A stretch of 64,000 bases of DNA from Vibrio profundi (GCF_005281835.1 NZ_RZIS01000004.1:424355-488354), one strand, 5' to 3'. Positions 9,602 through 20,611 are shown, counted from the stretch's first letter. Program-made: numbers and translations. Notes: generated by a model from the sequence alone, not told the origin.

Positions 9602-10495
9602 ATGAATGTCCTACATTTAAAAGCGTTACTGACCGCGATAGAAACGGGCTCTATTTCTGCCGCTGCCCGTAAATTAGGTAAGAAGCAGCCCCAAGTTAGC
9701 CAGTGGATTTCAGATCTAGAAATTGACCTCGGCGTGAGTTTTTTTGAACGTTCAGGGAATAAAACAAAACTCACAGAGGAAGGCGCGCTTCTTTTACCAC
9801 ACCTGTCGCATACGTTAAGTCAGCTAGATAACTTAGTGCAAAGTGCAGAGATTCTTGCGAACGAGGAACCAACAACGCTACATATTGCGATTGAAAGCTA
9901 TGTACCAGATGCCGTTTTCATCGAACCTGTCTCAAAGCTTCTAGAAGACCCATTATTGAATGTTGTAGTACACCGCGGTACTCAAGAACAGATCCACAAG
10001 GACCTAGCTGAAGGTGACATAGATATTGCGATCACCCATGAATCTGGTGCGTTGCATCATCTCGGTTTTCAATACGCTCGACTTGGGCATTATGATGAAG
10101 TGCTTGTTTGCTCGCCTAGCCATCCGTTGGCGCAGCTTGCTATTATTACTAGCCAAGATCTAATACATCATAGAGAGCTGGTTTGGGGGGAAGGAGAGCA
10201 AGAAGAGGGTGATGGGCATACGTGCAGTCACGCTATGTTCGCTGACTTATCAATGTTAGTTAGTGTATTGAAGAAAGACGTGGGCTATGCATTCTTGCCA
10301 GAGGCGGCGGTTAAAACGTTACTTCAATCAGGGGAATTGTGTAAGCTTAATTGTGATTTTGAGCAAGTGTCGGCCAGTGATGCATACTCGAATATTTTAC
10401 GCAAAGTGGAGCTGTGCTGGCGAAATGGTTTATTGCTATCAAGCGTTGGCACTCACGCCATTACTTTATTCAAAAGTAAGCACAACCTAGGATAG
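9602..10495 (+). CDS. LysR-family transcriptional regulator
   Basis: A 297-residue LysR protein. The N-terminal winged helix is complete (LKALLTAIETGSISAAARKL, then GKKQPQVSQWI as recognition helix), followed by the linker helix and a two-lobed effector domain from about residue 90. It is not divergently paired with an obvious target: the GNAT gene upstream runs the same way and the genes downstream converge on it. Its regulon and ligand are unknown. Confidence 0.85.
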   Translation: MNVLHLKALLTAIETGSISAAARKLGKKQPQVSQWISDLEIDLGVSFFERSGNKTKLTEEGALLLPHLSHTLSQLDNLVQSAEILANEEPTTLHIAIESYVPDAVFIEPVSKLLEDPLLNVVVHRGTQEQIHKDLAEGDIDIAITHESGALHHLGFQYARLGHYDEVLVCSPSHPLAQLAIITSQDLIHHRELVWGEGEQEEGDGHTCSHAMFADLSMLVSVLKKDVGYAFLPEAAVKTLLQSGELCKLNCDFEQVSASDAYSNILRKVELCWRNGLLLSSVGTHAITLFKSKHNLG

Positions 10496-10533
10496 AGCCA
10501 ATCGTAAATATCTTAATATGCGTATGAGCTGGA

Positions 10534-10974
10534 TTAACACCCTCTGGCACTTGCGATGAGGGCGTCCCACCAGTCATAAAGATAAAGTGCGATGTATATT
10601 GGTAACAGCGCCCAAAGTAATGGGTCGTCCCAAACTGAAAAGGTGCTTCCAATGGCTGCAATGGCTAAAATCATCAATTGACTGACACCTGCGAATATCA
10701 ACAGTTTAGTGAGGTGCGCCAGCCAGCGTTGGACTGGGTTTGTTAAATCTGTCTTTTGATAGGTCGCTTCAAATACACCGATGATGGCCGCAGCCATCAG
10801 TAAACCTATTACCGCTAAGATGGCCGATTGGTTCGACTTTTCCATGTCGTGCATGCTATCGAAAGTATTAAAAAATAGCGTAGGTACGACTAAAAATAGC
10901 AGGCAAATCTGCTTGATTCCGACTTCTAAATAAAGGCGATGTAAACGTGATGCAGGTTCGGCTTTAGTTGTCAT
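10534..10974 (-). CDS. Small four-helix membrane protein of unknown function
   Basis: A 146-residue protein with four hydrophobic segments at about residues 20-38, 50-68, 85-105 and 115-133, and a short cytoplasmic-looking N-terminus. I do not recognise the family. It starts 53 nt after the stop of the amidohydrolase on the same strand with no terminator visible, so the two probably form an operon. It may be a membrane partner or merely co-transcribed. Confidence 0.7.
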   Translation of the reverse strand: MTTKAEPASRLHRLYLEVGIKQICLLFLVVPTLFFNTFDSMHDMEKSNQSAILAVIGLLMAAAIIGVFEATYQKTDLTNPVQRWLAHLTKLLIFAGVSQLMILAIAAIGSTFSVWDDPLLWALLPIYIALYLYDWWDALIASARGC

Positions 10975-11027
10975 TCTTTTCTCTTAATAAAATGAAATAG
11001 GCGCAGATTTAACTGCGCCTATTTTGG

Positions 11028-12701
11028 TTAATTCTCAGAGTCGTAGACGATTTTTCCTTGAAGAATAGTCATCAGTATTGGGGTTTCTGCTATTTCTTCG
11101 GCTCGCATCTGGGTGATATCTTGTTCAATAATCGCAAAATCGGCGGACTTGCCGACTTCAATAGAGCCAGTAATGTTTTCCAATCCTAAGCTGTACGCGG
11201 CATTGATGGTATAAGCATCTATCGCGCTTTCTACGTCTGGTAGCCCAGTTTTACCCATAATAACGCTGTTCGCGATACCGACCAGCGGGTTGATATCATG
11301 TACGTTCCAATCGCTGCTAAGCGTGACATTAGCCCCAGTACTAAAGATGGCTTGTAAGTTCATCATGGCGCGAGTACGTTTGGCGCCTAAAAACGCTTCA
11401 GCCCATTGGTGGTCGTGCATAGCCACGTAGTCAGAACCCACTTGAAAATCTGCAGTGACGTTTAACTTTTCGAACCTTGGTACGTCTTGATTATCGATGA
11501 GTTCGACATGAGTCAGAGTATACGGGAGTGTGGATCCACGCTTTCTCATGACTTCGATAGCATTCAGTGATTCCTGAACGGCACCGTCCCCAATGGCATG
11601 AATATGGGCGCTGTAGCCAATTTTACTAAGCGCTTTTAGCCAGGTTGCCATTTTTTGAGGCGGAATATAGTTAATGCCATAAGGCTCGTCAGGGATATAG
11701 GTATCGAGGTAGGGCGCTAATGTTTTGGCTGTGCCATTAATGAATATACCATCGCTATACATTTTGACTTGATCGACGTGCAGGAGACTCGAAGTATCGT
11801 TCGATTGTATCTTCTCTAAGAACGAGAGTTGTGGCTCCATTGAATCGGTCGGGTAGATCCAAGGCCTGAGTGACACGCGCGCGGTTAGGTCGCCTTGCTG
11901 TTCCGCTTCTTTCCATACTTCATACCAACCACGTTTCCAATATAAACGGCCGTCACCAATTGTGGTGATGCCATGTGCCGCTGCTTCTTCTAAACCAATC
12001 ATTAAACCATCGTAACTTTGATCGAATTGGTTACTTAAGCTGTTCCACGCCATCTCCATAACGATGTCGCCTGCGTTGTCCATTAAGATGCCGTTGAGCT
12101 CTCCTGACTCTTCATCTTTAAGGATCTTGCCGCCTTGTGGCTCAGGTGAGTGTTTGGTTATCCCTGCTTGTTTTAAAGCGGCAGAGTTGACCCACATTGA
12201 ATGCGAGGTCTGCTCCATCAATACGACAGGTTGATCTGGAAATATTTTGTCGATGACCTCAAGTGGTGTGTAGCGATTATCTTCGCTTAGCAAGGCTTCA
12301 ATAGAAAAGCCGTATCCCATGACCCAACTGTTCGGCTCAGCCTGTTTGCGGCAAGTTTTTAAGTAAGGGATCTGTTCTTGTAATGAACCATCCATATTGA
12401 GTTCACAGCCACCGCCAACTTCAGAAGCGGCTTCGAACACGTGGTTATGGTTGTCGATAAACCCGGGTAAAACGAAAGCTTCTTCTAAATCGATCACTTG
12501 AGTGGACGACGAACGGTAGTTTTGAGCTTGTGAGGCAATGCCGACGAACACAATCTTTCCATCATCAATGACGATGGAATCAGCTTGCTCAACGCCATAA
12601 ATTGACGCATTGGTAAGAATAGTATCGGCGTTTTGGGAAGCAATTGAATATGGGCTCATGCTGAGACTCGCGAGTAAGGCAAGTGGATACACTGGTTTCA
12701 T
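11028..12701 (-). CDS. Exported amidohydrolase family protein (YtcJ-like)
   Basis: A 557-residue metal-dependent hydrolase of the amidohydrolase-3/YtcJ group. It has a signal peptide (about residues 1-22, ending SIASQ), the metal-binding GFIDNHNHVFE motif (about residue 81), later histidines in HIHAIGDGA and THVELIDN, and a terminal DW motif (SSDWNVHDINP). The family hydrolyses N-acyl or amide bonds; export to the periplasm is inferred from the signal. AAAGGA precedes the ATG. It heads a two-gene minus-strand unit with the membrane protein. Substrate unknown. Confidence 0.85.
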   Translation of the reverse strand: MKPVYPLALLASLSMSPYSIASQNADTILTNASIYGVEQADSIVIDDGKIVFVGIASQAQNYRSSSTQVIDLEEAFVLPGFIDNHNHVFEAASEVGGGCELNMDGSLQEQIPYLKTCRKQAEPNSWVMGYGFSIEALLSEDNRYTPLEVIDKIFPDQPVVLMEQTSHSMWVNSAALKQAGITKHSPEPQGGKILKDEESGELNGILMDNAGDIVMEMAWNSLSNQFDQSYDGLMIGLEEAAAHGITTIGDGRLYWKRGWYEVWKEAEQQGDLTARVSLRPWIYPTDSMEPQLSFLEKIQSNDTSSLLHVDQVKMYSDGIFINGTAKTLAPYLDTYIPDEPYGINYIPPQKMATWLKALSKIGYSAHIHAIGDGAVQESLNAIEVMRKRGSTLPYTLTHVELIDNQDVPRFEKLNVTADFQVGSDYVAMHDHQWAEAFLGAKRTRAMMNLQAIFSTGANVTLSSDWNVHDINPLVGIANSVIMGKTGLPDVESAIDAYTINAAYSLGLENITGSIEVGKSADFAIIEQDITQMRAEEIAETPILMTILQGKIVYDSEN

Positions 12702-13076
12702 CGTTCATTCCTTTCGGTCCCATGTGTTTATGAGTATAGGGACTGTTTCATCGTTTGGAAAAAGTCTACCGTAGCCAGCACTCGAAAGAAAAATACTCAC
12801 TATCAGGATTTTGGGATAGCGCACTCAACAATCAAGAAATGTTGAATAACATCAAGTTAAGTGAGCGCTTTGAAGTGAATAGACGCTGCCGCTAGCAGCG
12901 TATTGGTTGAGTATTCGTATATTCCGCGTCTGACTCATATCATAACCAAAGGTTCTAATGAAAAAGGCTTGGGTGGGTTTTAACTTCAGTATTCGCCCCG
13001 ATATTGTTTTAGGTAAGCCTCATTTTAGATAGCAATATTATTCTAAAAATAACCAGCACTTAGATAAGGAAACACG
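12702..13076. other. Intergenic region between the amidohydrolase and yghU
   Basis: This divergent spacer should hold promoters for both flanking genes. A small perfect hairpin ACGCTGC-cgcta-GCAGCGT lies at 12883-12901 without a U-tract. A 24-codon reading frame at 12958-13032 has an AAAGG site but no other support. I see no further structure. Confidence 0.4.
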
Positions 13077-13934
13077 ATGGCAAACGAATATACACCACCA
13101 GCGGTTTGGAAAATGGACGACGAAAATGGCGGCCAATGGGCTAGCATTAACCGACCAGATTCAGGCGCGCGCCATGAAAAGGAACTGCCGGTTGGCAATC
13201 ACCCCATTCAGCTGCACTCATTGGCTACACCAAATGGCCAGAAAGTAACTATTATGCTTGAGGAGCTGTTAGCTCTGGGTGTGACAGAAGCAGAATACGA
13301 TGCCTACATCATCAATATTGGGGAAGGCGATCAGTTCTCTTCAGGTTTTGTTGATGTGAATCCCAACTCTAAAATCCCTGCCTTGGTGGACCGCTCGGGC
13401 GAGACGCCGATCAATGTGTTTGAGTCTGGTGGGATCCTACTTTACCTTGCCGAAAAATTCGGTCATTTTCTGCCAAAAGATATTAAAGCACGCACAGAAG
13501 TCATGAACTGGTTGTTCTGGCTTCAAGGTTCAGCACCTTACCTAGGCGGTGGTTTTGGCCACTTTTTTGCTTACGCTCCAGAGAAGTTTGAGTACCCGAT
13601 CAACCGATTCACGATGGAAGCAAAACGTCAGTTAGATGTTCTTGATAAACAGTTAGCGAAGAATAAATACATTGCGGGCGATGAATACAGTATTGCCGAT
13701 ATTGCGGTATGGCCTTGGTACGGTAACCTAGTGTTAGGTTTAGTATACAACGCAGCAGAATTCTTAGATGTGGATAGCTACACCAACTTAAAGCGTTGGG
13801 CTCAAGATATTTCCGAGCGTGAAGCGGTTCAGCGTGGCCGAATTGTTAACCGTTCATGGGGCGAAGAATGGGAGCAACTACCGGAGCGCCACAGTGCAGC
13901 GGATATTGATGAAGTGTTAAAACGCCGCCCTTAG
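13077..13934 (+). CDS. yghU: Glutathione S-transferase-like protein YghU
   Basis: A 285-residue Nu-class glutathione transferase homologue. It matches E. coli YghU through nearly the whole length, e.g. INRPDSGARHEK, LATPNGQKVTIMLEELLALG, NPNSKIPAL in the thioredoxin-like N-domain and LGGGFGHFFAYAP in the all-helical C-domain. YghU binds two glutathiones and has disulfide-bond reductase and organic-hydroperoxide activity. AAGGAA precedes the ATG. It is a monocistronic unit closed by the terminator at 13964-13990. Confidence 0.95.
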   Translation: MANEYTPPAVWKMDDENGGQWASINRPDSGARHEKELPVGNHPIQLHSLATPNGQKVTIMLEELLALGVTEAEYDAYIINIGEGDQFSSGFVDVNPNSKIPALVDRSGETPINVFESGGILLYLAEKFGHFLPKDIKARTEVMNWLFWLQGSAPYLGGGFGHFFAYAPEKFEYPINRFTMEAKRQLDVLDKQLAKNKYIAGDEYSIADIAVWPWYGNLVLGLVYNAAEFLDVDSYTNLKRWAQDISEREAVQRGRIVNRSWGEEWEQLPERHSAADIDEVLKRRP

Positions 13935-13963
13935 CGCCTAAGGCCATCGGGGGAATGATAATG

Positions 13964-13990
13964 AAGAGCTGGAGCGATCCAGCTCTTTTT
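13964..13990 (+). terminator. Rho-independent terminator of yghU
   Basis: A perfect 10-bp stem AAGAGCTGGA / TCCAGCTCTT with a GCGA tetraloop, followed by TTT, lies 29 nt after the yghU stop codon. Confidence 0.9.
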
Positions 13991-14107
13991 GTTTCAGGTC
14001 GCCGGTGTCGGCGGATACTAAAGTTTGAAACTCACTATTGGACAAAAGCTTATCAGTGCTTTTGCTAATTTAGTAATTTATGGATAATTATAGTTATGGC
14101 AAATTGA

Positions 14108-14227
14108 GTCGAGACAGCGAAAGTAAACGGCCTTATCCTCTATGACTACATGGTCAAATCCATGACCGATTTGGTGAAAGAGGGGCAAGATATCGATGCG
14201 CTGCTACCTTGGATCTTCAAACACTAG
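14108..14227 (+). pseudogene. IS66-family transposase remnant (C-terminal end only)
   Basis: A 39-codon frame ending in TAG reads VETAKVNGLILYDYMVKSMT then DLVKEGQDIDALLPWIFKH, the C-terminal end of IS66-type transposases (ETAKxNG...DIDALLPW). A TGA sits immediately upstream in frame and no start or remaining body exists, so this is a decayed insertion-sequence fragment. It sits between yghU and the possible ART gene and marks past mobile-element activity here. Confidence 0.8.
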
Positions 14228-14262
14228 CAATGTAGCGTAATGGCTTTATGGGATGTTTACTT

Positions 14263-15039
14263 TTAACGACGTCCCATCCAAAAATACTCAGACTCACCAT
14301 CCTGATAGAAATGTTCAACAGCCGCCCTCAAAGTTCCCGCTCGGATATGGCCTAATTCAACTAACCGATCACCATGAGCATAAATTATGTCCGCAGCTGA
14401 CATAAAATAACCATCTGAAGCGTCAACCTCATAAAAAGTTCCCCCTCTACTTTCCGCAAACCTATGAGCGACATACACATTAGAAGTAAAGGACTGAACT
14501 TCTCCAGCACTCCCACTAAGCCTTGAAGTGTGCTTAATGATCGAACTCAGACGAGCATCAAGATCTGGATAAGAGTCTGGTAAACTTAAGGGAAACACAT
14601 CACCTCGATAATATTTACTATTAGGCCCCTTAGGGATGGAAGACTTGAAGTCGTTACGTGTTTTTCCCAATAGATTAAGTACTTGATCAAGGCAAGATTT
14701 ATGACTTTCTTTTTGTTGTGCTGCTTTTTTGCGCTCGGCGATAACCCGTTTTCTATTTTCAGCCCATCGTTCCTCATCATCTGAGGTAACTCTCAGCTCT
14801 TCCTGACGTTTTCGGCGTTCACATGCTTCACGTTCTGTTGCGGTTTTTTGTCTTTCTTCTGGGGCTATAGGAGCGGATTTAAATCTCATGAGAGTCTGCT
14901 TTGTTGGTTTAAAAAGATTAAAGCAATATTGCCAGTGGTCTATCACTCCAGCAAGGTGGCCTGACGTTTCGATTGTTAGAATAGGTGATTTGAAAAGCAA
15001 AACAATCGCAATGAAGGCTAAAATCGTGTTGAGCTGCAT
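14263..15039 (-). CDS. Putative ADP-ribosyltransferase-like toxin with N-terminal hydrophobic segment
   Basis: A 258-residue protein. Residues 1-22 are hydrophobic (signal or anchor), 55-112 are highly charged and helical, and 140-258 resemble the catalytic domain of cholera/pertussis-type mono-ADP-ribosyltransferases. The likely correspondences are KYYRGDVFP (Arg145), VQSFTSNVYVAHRFA (STS-like, 183-186), GGTFYEVDAS, and a downstream acidic stretch HGDRLVELGHI. The family ExE glutamates are not clearly conserved; Glu228 is the best candidate. No ribosome binding site is evident before the ATG at 15039. It stands alone between an IS66 remnant and a nucleotidyltransferase, so transfer is plausible. 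Function is inference from motifs. Confidence 0.55.
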   Translation of the reverse strand: MQLNTILAFIAIVLLFKSPILTIETSGHLAGVIDHWQYCFNLFKPTKQTLMRFKSAPIAPEERQKTATEREACERRKRQEELRVTSDDEERWAENRKRVIAERKKAAQQKESHKSCLDQVLNLLGKTRNDFKSSIPKGPNSKYYRGDVFPLSLPDSYPDLDARLSSIIKHTSRLSGSAGEVQSFTSNVYVAHRFAESRGGTFYEVDASDGYFMSAADIIYAHGDRLVELGHIRAGTLRAAVEHFYQDGESEYFWMGRR

Positions 15040-15206
15040 TCAATCGGATTAGTTTTTATATGGCAAAATAAACACGACAGATTTTGTAAAGTATTTAATC
15101 TAAGCGATCTTGGGGTACTTTAGAGTTAGAAAGCACCACGGATAAAAATGCTGGCAGTGAAGATTCTGGACGAAAGCTTGTCTTTATTGCTACGGATGAG
15201 ATTTTA

Positions 15207-15353
15207 ATGTTCGAAGACAAACGAAAGGAACTAACAAATCTGAACATGGCAATTGTGTTTGGCTGTTGCTCTTTGTGGTGTTTAGGTTATCGATGTGGCA
15301 GAGTGGAATTGGAAAAATTATTTGAAAACAAGTTATTAGACGAAGTGTTTTAA
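15207..15353 (+). pseudogene. Short reading frame, possibly the 3' end of a lost gene
   Basis: A 48-codon frame from the ATG at 15207 encodes MFEDKRKELTNLNMAIVFG followed by a Cys/Trp-rich hydrophobic patch and an acidic end. The same frame stays open back to about 15102 without a start codon, which suggests a truncated longer gene. It ends 24 nt before the nucleotidyltransferase. No family is recognised. The rest of the 15040-15377 spacer shows nothing else. Confidence 0.3.
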
Positions 15354-15377
15354 GACCGATTTCGTCAAGGAGCAAGC

Positions 15378-15854
15378 ATGAGTGAGCAAGTGGGTACAGC
15401 TTTAAAATGGATAAAGGAGATATTGGAATCTGAACAGGTCCCATACCAAATTGTCGGTGGCTTAGCGGCTACCATTTATGGTGGTACGAGAGATGTAGCT
15501 GATATTGATTTATATGTACCCAAGCACGATGTCGAGAAACTCTTGCCATACGTTGATGAATTCATTTCTAAACCCCTTAAACACTATGTTGAAGAAGGAT
15601 GGGACTTAGAATATTTCCAACTGATTTACCGTAATCAAAAAATTGAGATTGGTTTATCGCCAGGTACGAAAGTGTTTGATTCAGCTAACCAGAGTTGGGT
15701 TGCGCTCGAAATTGATTATGCCCATTCCGTTAGCGCAAATTACCTTGGCATTGAAGTGCCCACTATACCGATTCCTGAGTTAATCGAGTATAAAAGTGCG
15801 CTAGGGCGAGAAGTCGATCTTATCGATATTGCCGAGTTAAAGCCGCTCCTTTAA
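15378..15854 (+). CDS. Nucleotidyltransferase-fold protein
   Basis: A 158-residue protein with a minimal nucleotidyltransferase core: QIVGGLAATIYGGTRDVADI then DLYV gives the GG motif and the DxD metal-binding pair (about residues 27-50). A later acidic position may be the third carboxylate. AAGGAG lies 6 nt before the ATG. The protein resembles substrate-modifying (aminoglycoside-nucleotidyltransferase-like) enzymes rather than polymerases. No HEPN partner gene is adjacent, arguing against a MNT-HEPN toxin-antitoxin pair. Substrate unknown. Confidence 0.7.
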   Translation: MSEQVGTALKWIKEILESEQVPYQIVGGLAATIYGGTRDVADIDLYVPKHDVEKLLPYVDEFISKPLKHYVEEGWDLEYFQLIYRNQKIEIGLSPGTKVFDSANQSWVALEIDYAHSVSANYLGIEVPTIPIPELIEYKSALGREVDLIDIAELKPLL

Positions 15855-15939
15855 TTCTGATTTAAGGCGTTGCGCCCATGTTTTTAATAGACTGAACATG
15901 GGCACCATTTGATATTTCTTCTAGTCGCTGTTTAACAGC

Positions 15940-16515
15940 TTATTGTTTGATCCAACGGTATTCCATTTGATGAGCTGTGGCTTGCGCCCAATGTTCTGAT
16001 TCAAGCTGCGAAACCAAATATAAACTCATATCAATACCTGCTGATATTCCCCCGGACGTGATTGTATTTCCATCCACCACCCAACGTTTATCTTCAACGA
16101 CATTGAGCTGTGGGTAATCATGCTTGAGGGCAGGAATGTCTTCCCAGTGAGTCGTGACTGATAATCCGTTTAATAGTTGTGCTTCTGCTAGAATAAACGC
16201 CCCGGTGCAAACAGAGGCGGTAATGCGAGCCTTTGAAGCTTGTTGGTGTACCCACTCGATTACCGCTTTATTCGTAACTTGATGGTGCTGCACACCGCCA
16301 ACAACGATCAATACATCGATCTCAGGATGATGGCCGAACCCAAAATGGGGGATGACCTCAAAGCCGCCTCTCGCAGAAACAGAGCGTGCGTTTTCGGCAA
16401 CGAAGAATACATTCCAATCATTGTTTGCGATGCGTTTCGCGGTGCTAAATACTTCAAATGGACCGGAGAAATCGAGCACCTCGGCATCGTCATAAATATA
16501 GATACCAATATTCAT
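15940..16515 (-). CDS. DJ-1/PfpI family protein
   Basis: A 191-residue single-domain class I glutamine amidotransferase-like protein. The nucleophile elbow is SVCTGAFILAEA (Cys about 102), with LDFSGPFEVF near the N-terminus and HWEDIPAL downstream, the pattern of isonitrile-hydratase-like members. It starts 5 nt after the stop of the GST gene, so the two form an operon. The domain is closely similar to the N-terminal sensor domain of the divergent FtrA-like regulator. Catalytic activity is unproven. Confidence 0.85.
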   Translation of the reverse strand: MNIGIYIYDDAEVLDFSGPFEVFSTAKRIANNDWNVFFVAENARSVSARGGFEVIPHFGFGHHPEIDVLIVVGGVQHHQVTNKAVIEWVHQQASKARITASVCTGAFILAEAQLLNGLSVTTHWEDIPALKHDYPQLNVVEDKRWVVDGNTITSGGISAGIDMSLYLVSQLESEHWAQATAHQMEYRWIKQ

Positions 16516-16519
16516 GTTT

Positions 16520-17182
16520 TTACCTCACTTCCACATCGTTTTTGCGCCATGAACTAGCTAAATCGATGGCTTGTTGTAATAGCGGCCATTCAAGTAGTGA
16601 TTGTTGATATTGGCCTGCCTCGCCTGCAAGCGTGATGCCGTAACTACTAAGTCTGAATGCAAGGATGGAATAAAACGCATCGACCATGCTTGGTTCGTTG
16701 AACATAAATGGCCCTTGAGCTTGAGAAAAGATTTGTTCAATTCGCTCCAGTTCTTTCTGAAATGCGCTCGAAGGCTCGGTAACAGGCGCGGTTTTATCTA
16801 ACGTAAATGGGCACTGTGACCGCACTTCAAAGAAGCCGGAATGCATTTCTGCGCAATAGCTTCTTGCCAGCGCTCGTTGCTCTGCCGATTCAGGGTATAA
16901 GCGCCCAGTTGATAGTTCATTGAAGTACTCACTGATCGCTAATGAATCGTGAATAGTGGTTGCTCCATGCTGCAGTGCAGGGACTAAGCCTGTCGGTGAA
17001 TACGCGAGAATCTTATCCTTGTAGTCCTCTTTTGCTAAATCAATGACGATAATGTTGAGTTCCGAACCTGCTAATTGAGCACACATCCAAGCTCGTAAAG
17101 ACCATGTTGAATCTGTCCCGACAATGAGCCTAGGCACGTGTAGTGGGGTGTTCTCTTGGTGCTGAGTACGTAAGTGAGTCAT
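16520..17182 (-). CDS. Glutathione S-transferase family protein
   Basis: A 220-residue protein with an N-terminal thioredoxin-like domain: WSLRAWMCAQLAG in the glutathione site region, SPTGLVPALQHG with the cis-proline, and IHDSLAISEYFNE as the SNAIL-type glutathione contact. An all-helical C-domain follows. AAGGAA sits 6-7 nt before the ATG at 17182. It is the first gene of a two-gene operon with the PfpI protein and is divergent from the FtrA-like regulator, which is its likely controller. Confidence 0.85.
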   Translation of the reverse strand: MTHLRTQHQENTPLHVPRLIVGTDSTWSLRAWMCAQLAGSELNIIVIDLAKEDYKDKILAYSPTGLVPALQHGATTIHDSLAISEYFNELSTGRLYPESAEQRALARSYCAEMHSGFFEVRSQCPFTLDKTAPVTEPSSAFQKELERIEQIFSQAQGPFMFNEPSMVDAFYSILAFRLSSYGITLAGEAGQYQQSLLEWPLLQQAIDLASSWRKNDVEVR

Positions 17183-17341
17183 TACATTCCTTGTTTATTT
17201 AATCCGATACGATGAGGTCATTATTCCTTATTGGATGAAAAGTGACCATTGGCTTGAAAGTCAATCTTCGATAGTATCGAGCCAATTACGGTAGCTAGAC
17301 AGGAATTAAGCTGGCTAATTTATGATGTTAAGGGAGTAGCA

Positions 17342-18280
17342 ATGATTCAAGTGGCAATTTTAGCGCACACAGATGTCGCGCTATTTGAAATGGCTTGTGC
17401 GGTGGAATTGTTTGCTCTCCCGCGCCCCGAATTCGAAGATTGGTACACAGCAGAGGTTATCAACCTAGAAGACTGTACGATGCAAACAACCGGTAATGTG
17501 TTATTGCAAACCAAGTTTGTCGAAAATCTTGATGGTTACGATGTTTTGGTTGTACCAAGTTGGCCAACGGCAGAAGCGGTTATCCCAGATCGTATCCGCC
17601 AACAAGTTGTGCAGTTCTTTGATTCTGGTAAGCGGGTGTTGTCTTTTTGTTCTGGTGCCTTCCTTTTGGCTGAACTTGGGTTGTTGAATGGCAGAAAAGC
17701 TACAACCCATTGGCGTTACGAGAATGAATTTCGTCAACGTTTTCCTCATGTCGAGTACGAGCCAAATGTTCTGTATGTGTTTGACGGGCAAGTTGGTTGT
17801 TCAGCAGGCAGTGCAGCGGGACTGGATCTCGGTCTGGCGGTCATTCGCAATGATTTTGGATACTTGGTTGCCAATCAAGTGGCTAAGCGTCTTGTGGTAT
17901 CGGCGCACCGTGCTGGTGGACAGTCCCAGTTTGTAGAATCCCCAATTTTAGAAGTCCCTAACCAGTTTTCTGATGCGGTGGAGTGGGCACAAACTCATTT
18001 GGATAAAGCGATACATATTGATGAGCTGGCAAGTAAAGCCAATATGTCACGACGTACATTTGACCGAAAGTTTCGAGCGAGCTTTAACTTGTCACCAAAA
18101 GAGTGGTTGATTCAGCAAAGAATCGAACGAGCAAAAGGCCTGCTAGAAACGCGCTCTCACAATATGGAGCAATTGGCGAACCTGGCGGGTTTTGATAATG
18201 CGATAACAATGCGTCATCATTTTCGCCGATTAGTTGGTGTTTCTCCAAAACTCTACCGCCAGCAATTTAGCCACGATTAA
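17342..18280 (+). CDS. ftrA: GlxA/FtrA-type AraC-family regulator
   Basis: A 312-residue two-domain regulator. Residues 1-190 form a DJ-1/PfpI-like domain with an elbow LSFCSGAFLLAELGLL and ATTHWRYENEFRQ. Residues 215-310 form an AraC double helix-turn-helix (IHIDELASKANMSRRTFDRK and LANLAGFDNAITMRHHFRRL). Length and layout match FtrA. It is divergent from the GST-PfpI operon and probably regulates it; the shared domain hints that regulator and enzyme recognise related ligands (inference). Confidence 0.85.
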   Translation: MIQVAILAHTDVALFEMACAVELFALPRPEFEDWYTAEVINLEDCTMQTTGNVLLQTKFVENLDGYDVLVVPSWPTAEAVIPDRIRQQVVQFFDSGKRVLSFCSGAFLLAELGLLNGRKATTHWRYENEFRQRFPHVEYEPNVLYVFDGQVGCSAGSAAGLDLGLAVIRNDFGYLVANQVAKRLVVSAHRAGGQSQFVESPILEVPNQFSDAVEWAQTHLDKAIHIDELASKANMSRRTFDRKFRASFNLSPKEWLIQQRIERAKGLLETRSHNMEQLANLAGFDNAITMRHHFRRLVGVSPKLYRQQFSHD

Positions 18281-18386
18281 GGTGAAAGTTTATATGCTGT
18301 TACCGGGTGTATGAGCGAACTGTATTTTTCTCACAAGCTGCAATCAATCATGCTTAACTAAGCTAGGAAACGATTTAATTGTAATT

Positions 18387-18419
18387 AGCCCCACTACTTA
18401 AAGTAAGCAGTGGGGCTTT
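18387..18419. terminator. Hairpin between ftrA-like gene and the metalloprotease
   Basis: AGCCCCACT (18387-18395) pairs perfectly with AGTGGGGCT (18409-18417), with a smaller inner stem, followed by TTG on the plus strand. It is placed to end transcription of the ftrA-like gene and, from the other side, lies just after the protease stop codon, so it may work both ways. Confidence 0.75.
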
Positions 18420-18424
18420 GGTTA

Positions 18425-20611
<2,187 letters not shown>

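Noticed and set aside
12958..13032. 24-codon frame with AAAGG upstream
   Set aside because: Too short to support without conservation; only mentioned in the intergenic entry.
15378..15854. MNT-HEPN toxin-antitoxin pair
   Set aside because: The nucleotidyltransferase has no adjacent HEPN protein; the upstream fragment lacks the RxxxxxH motif.
16240..16557. 105-codon plus-strand frame antisense to the PfpI/GST genes
   Set aside because: It is the shadow of two well-conserved genes on the other strand.
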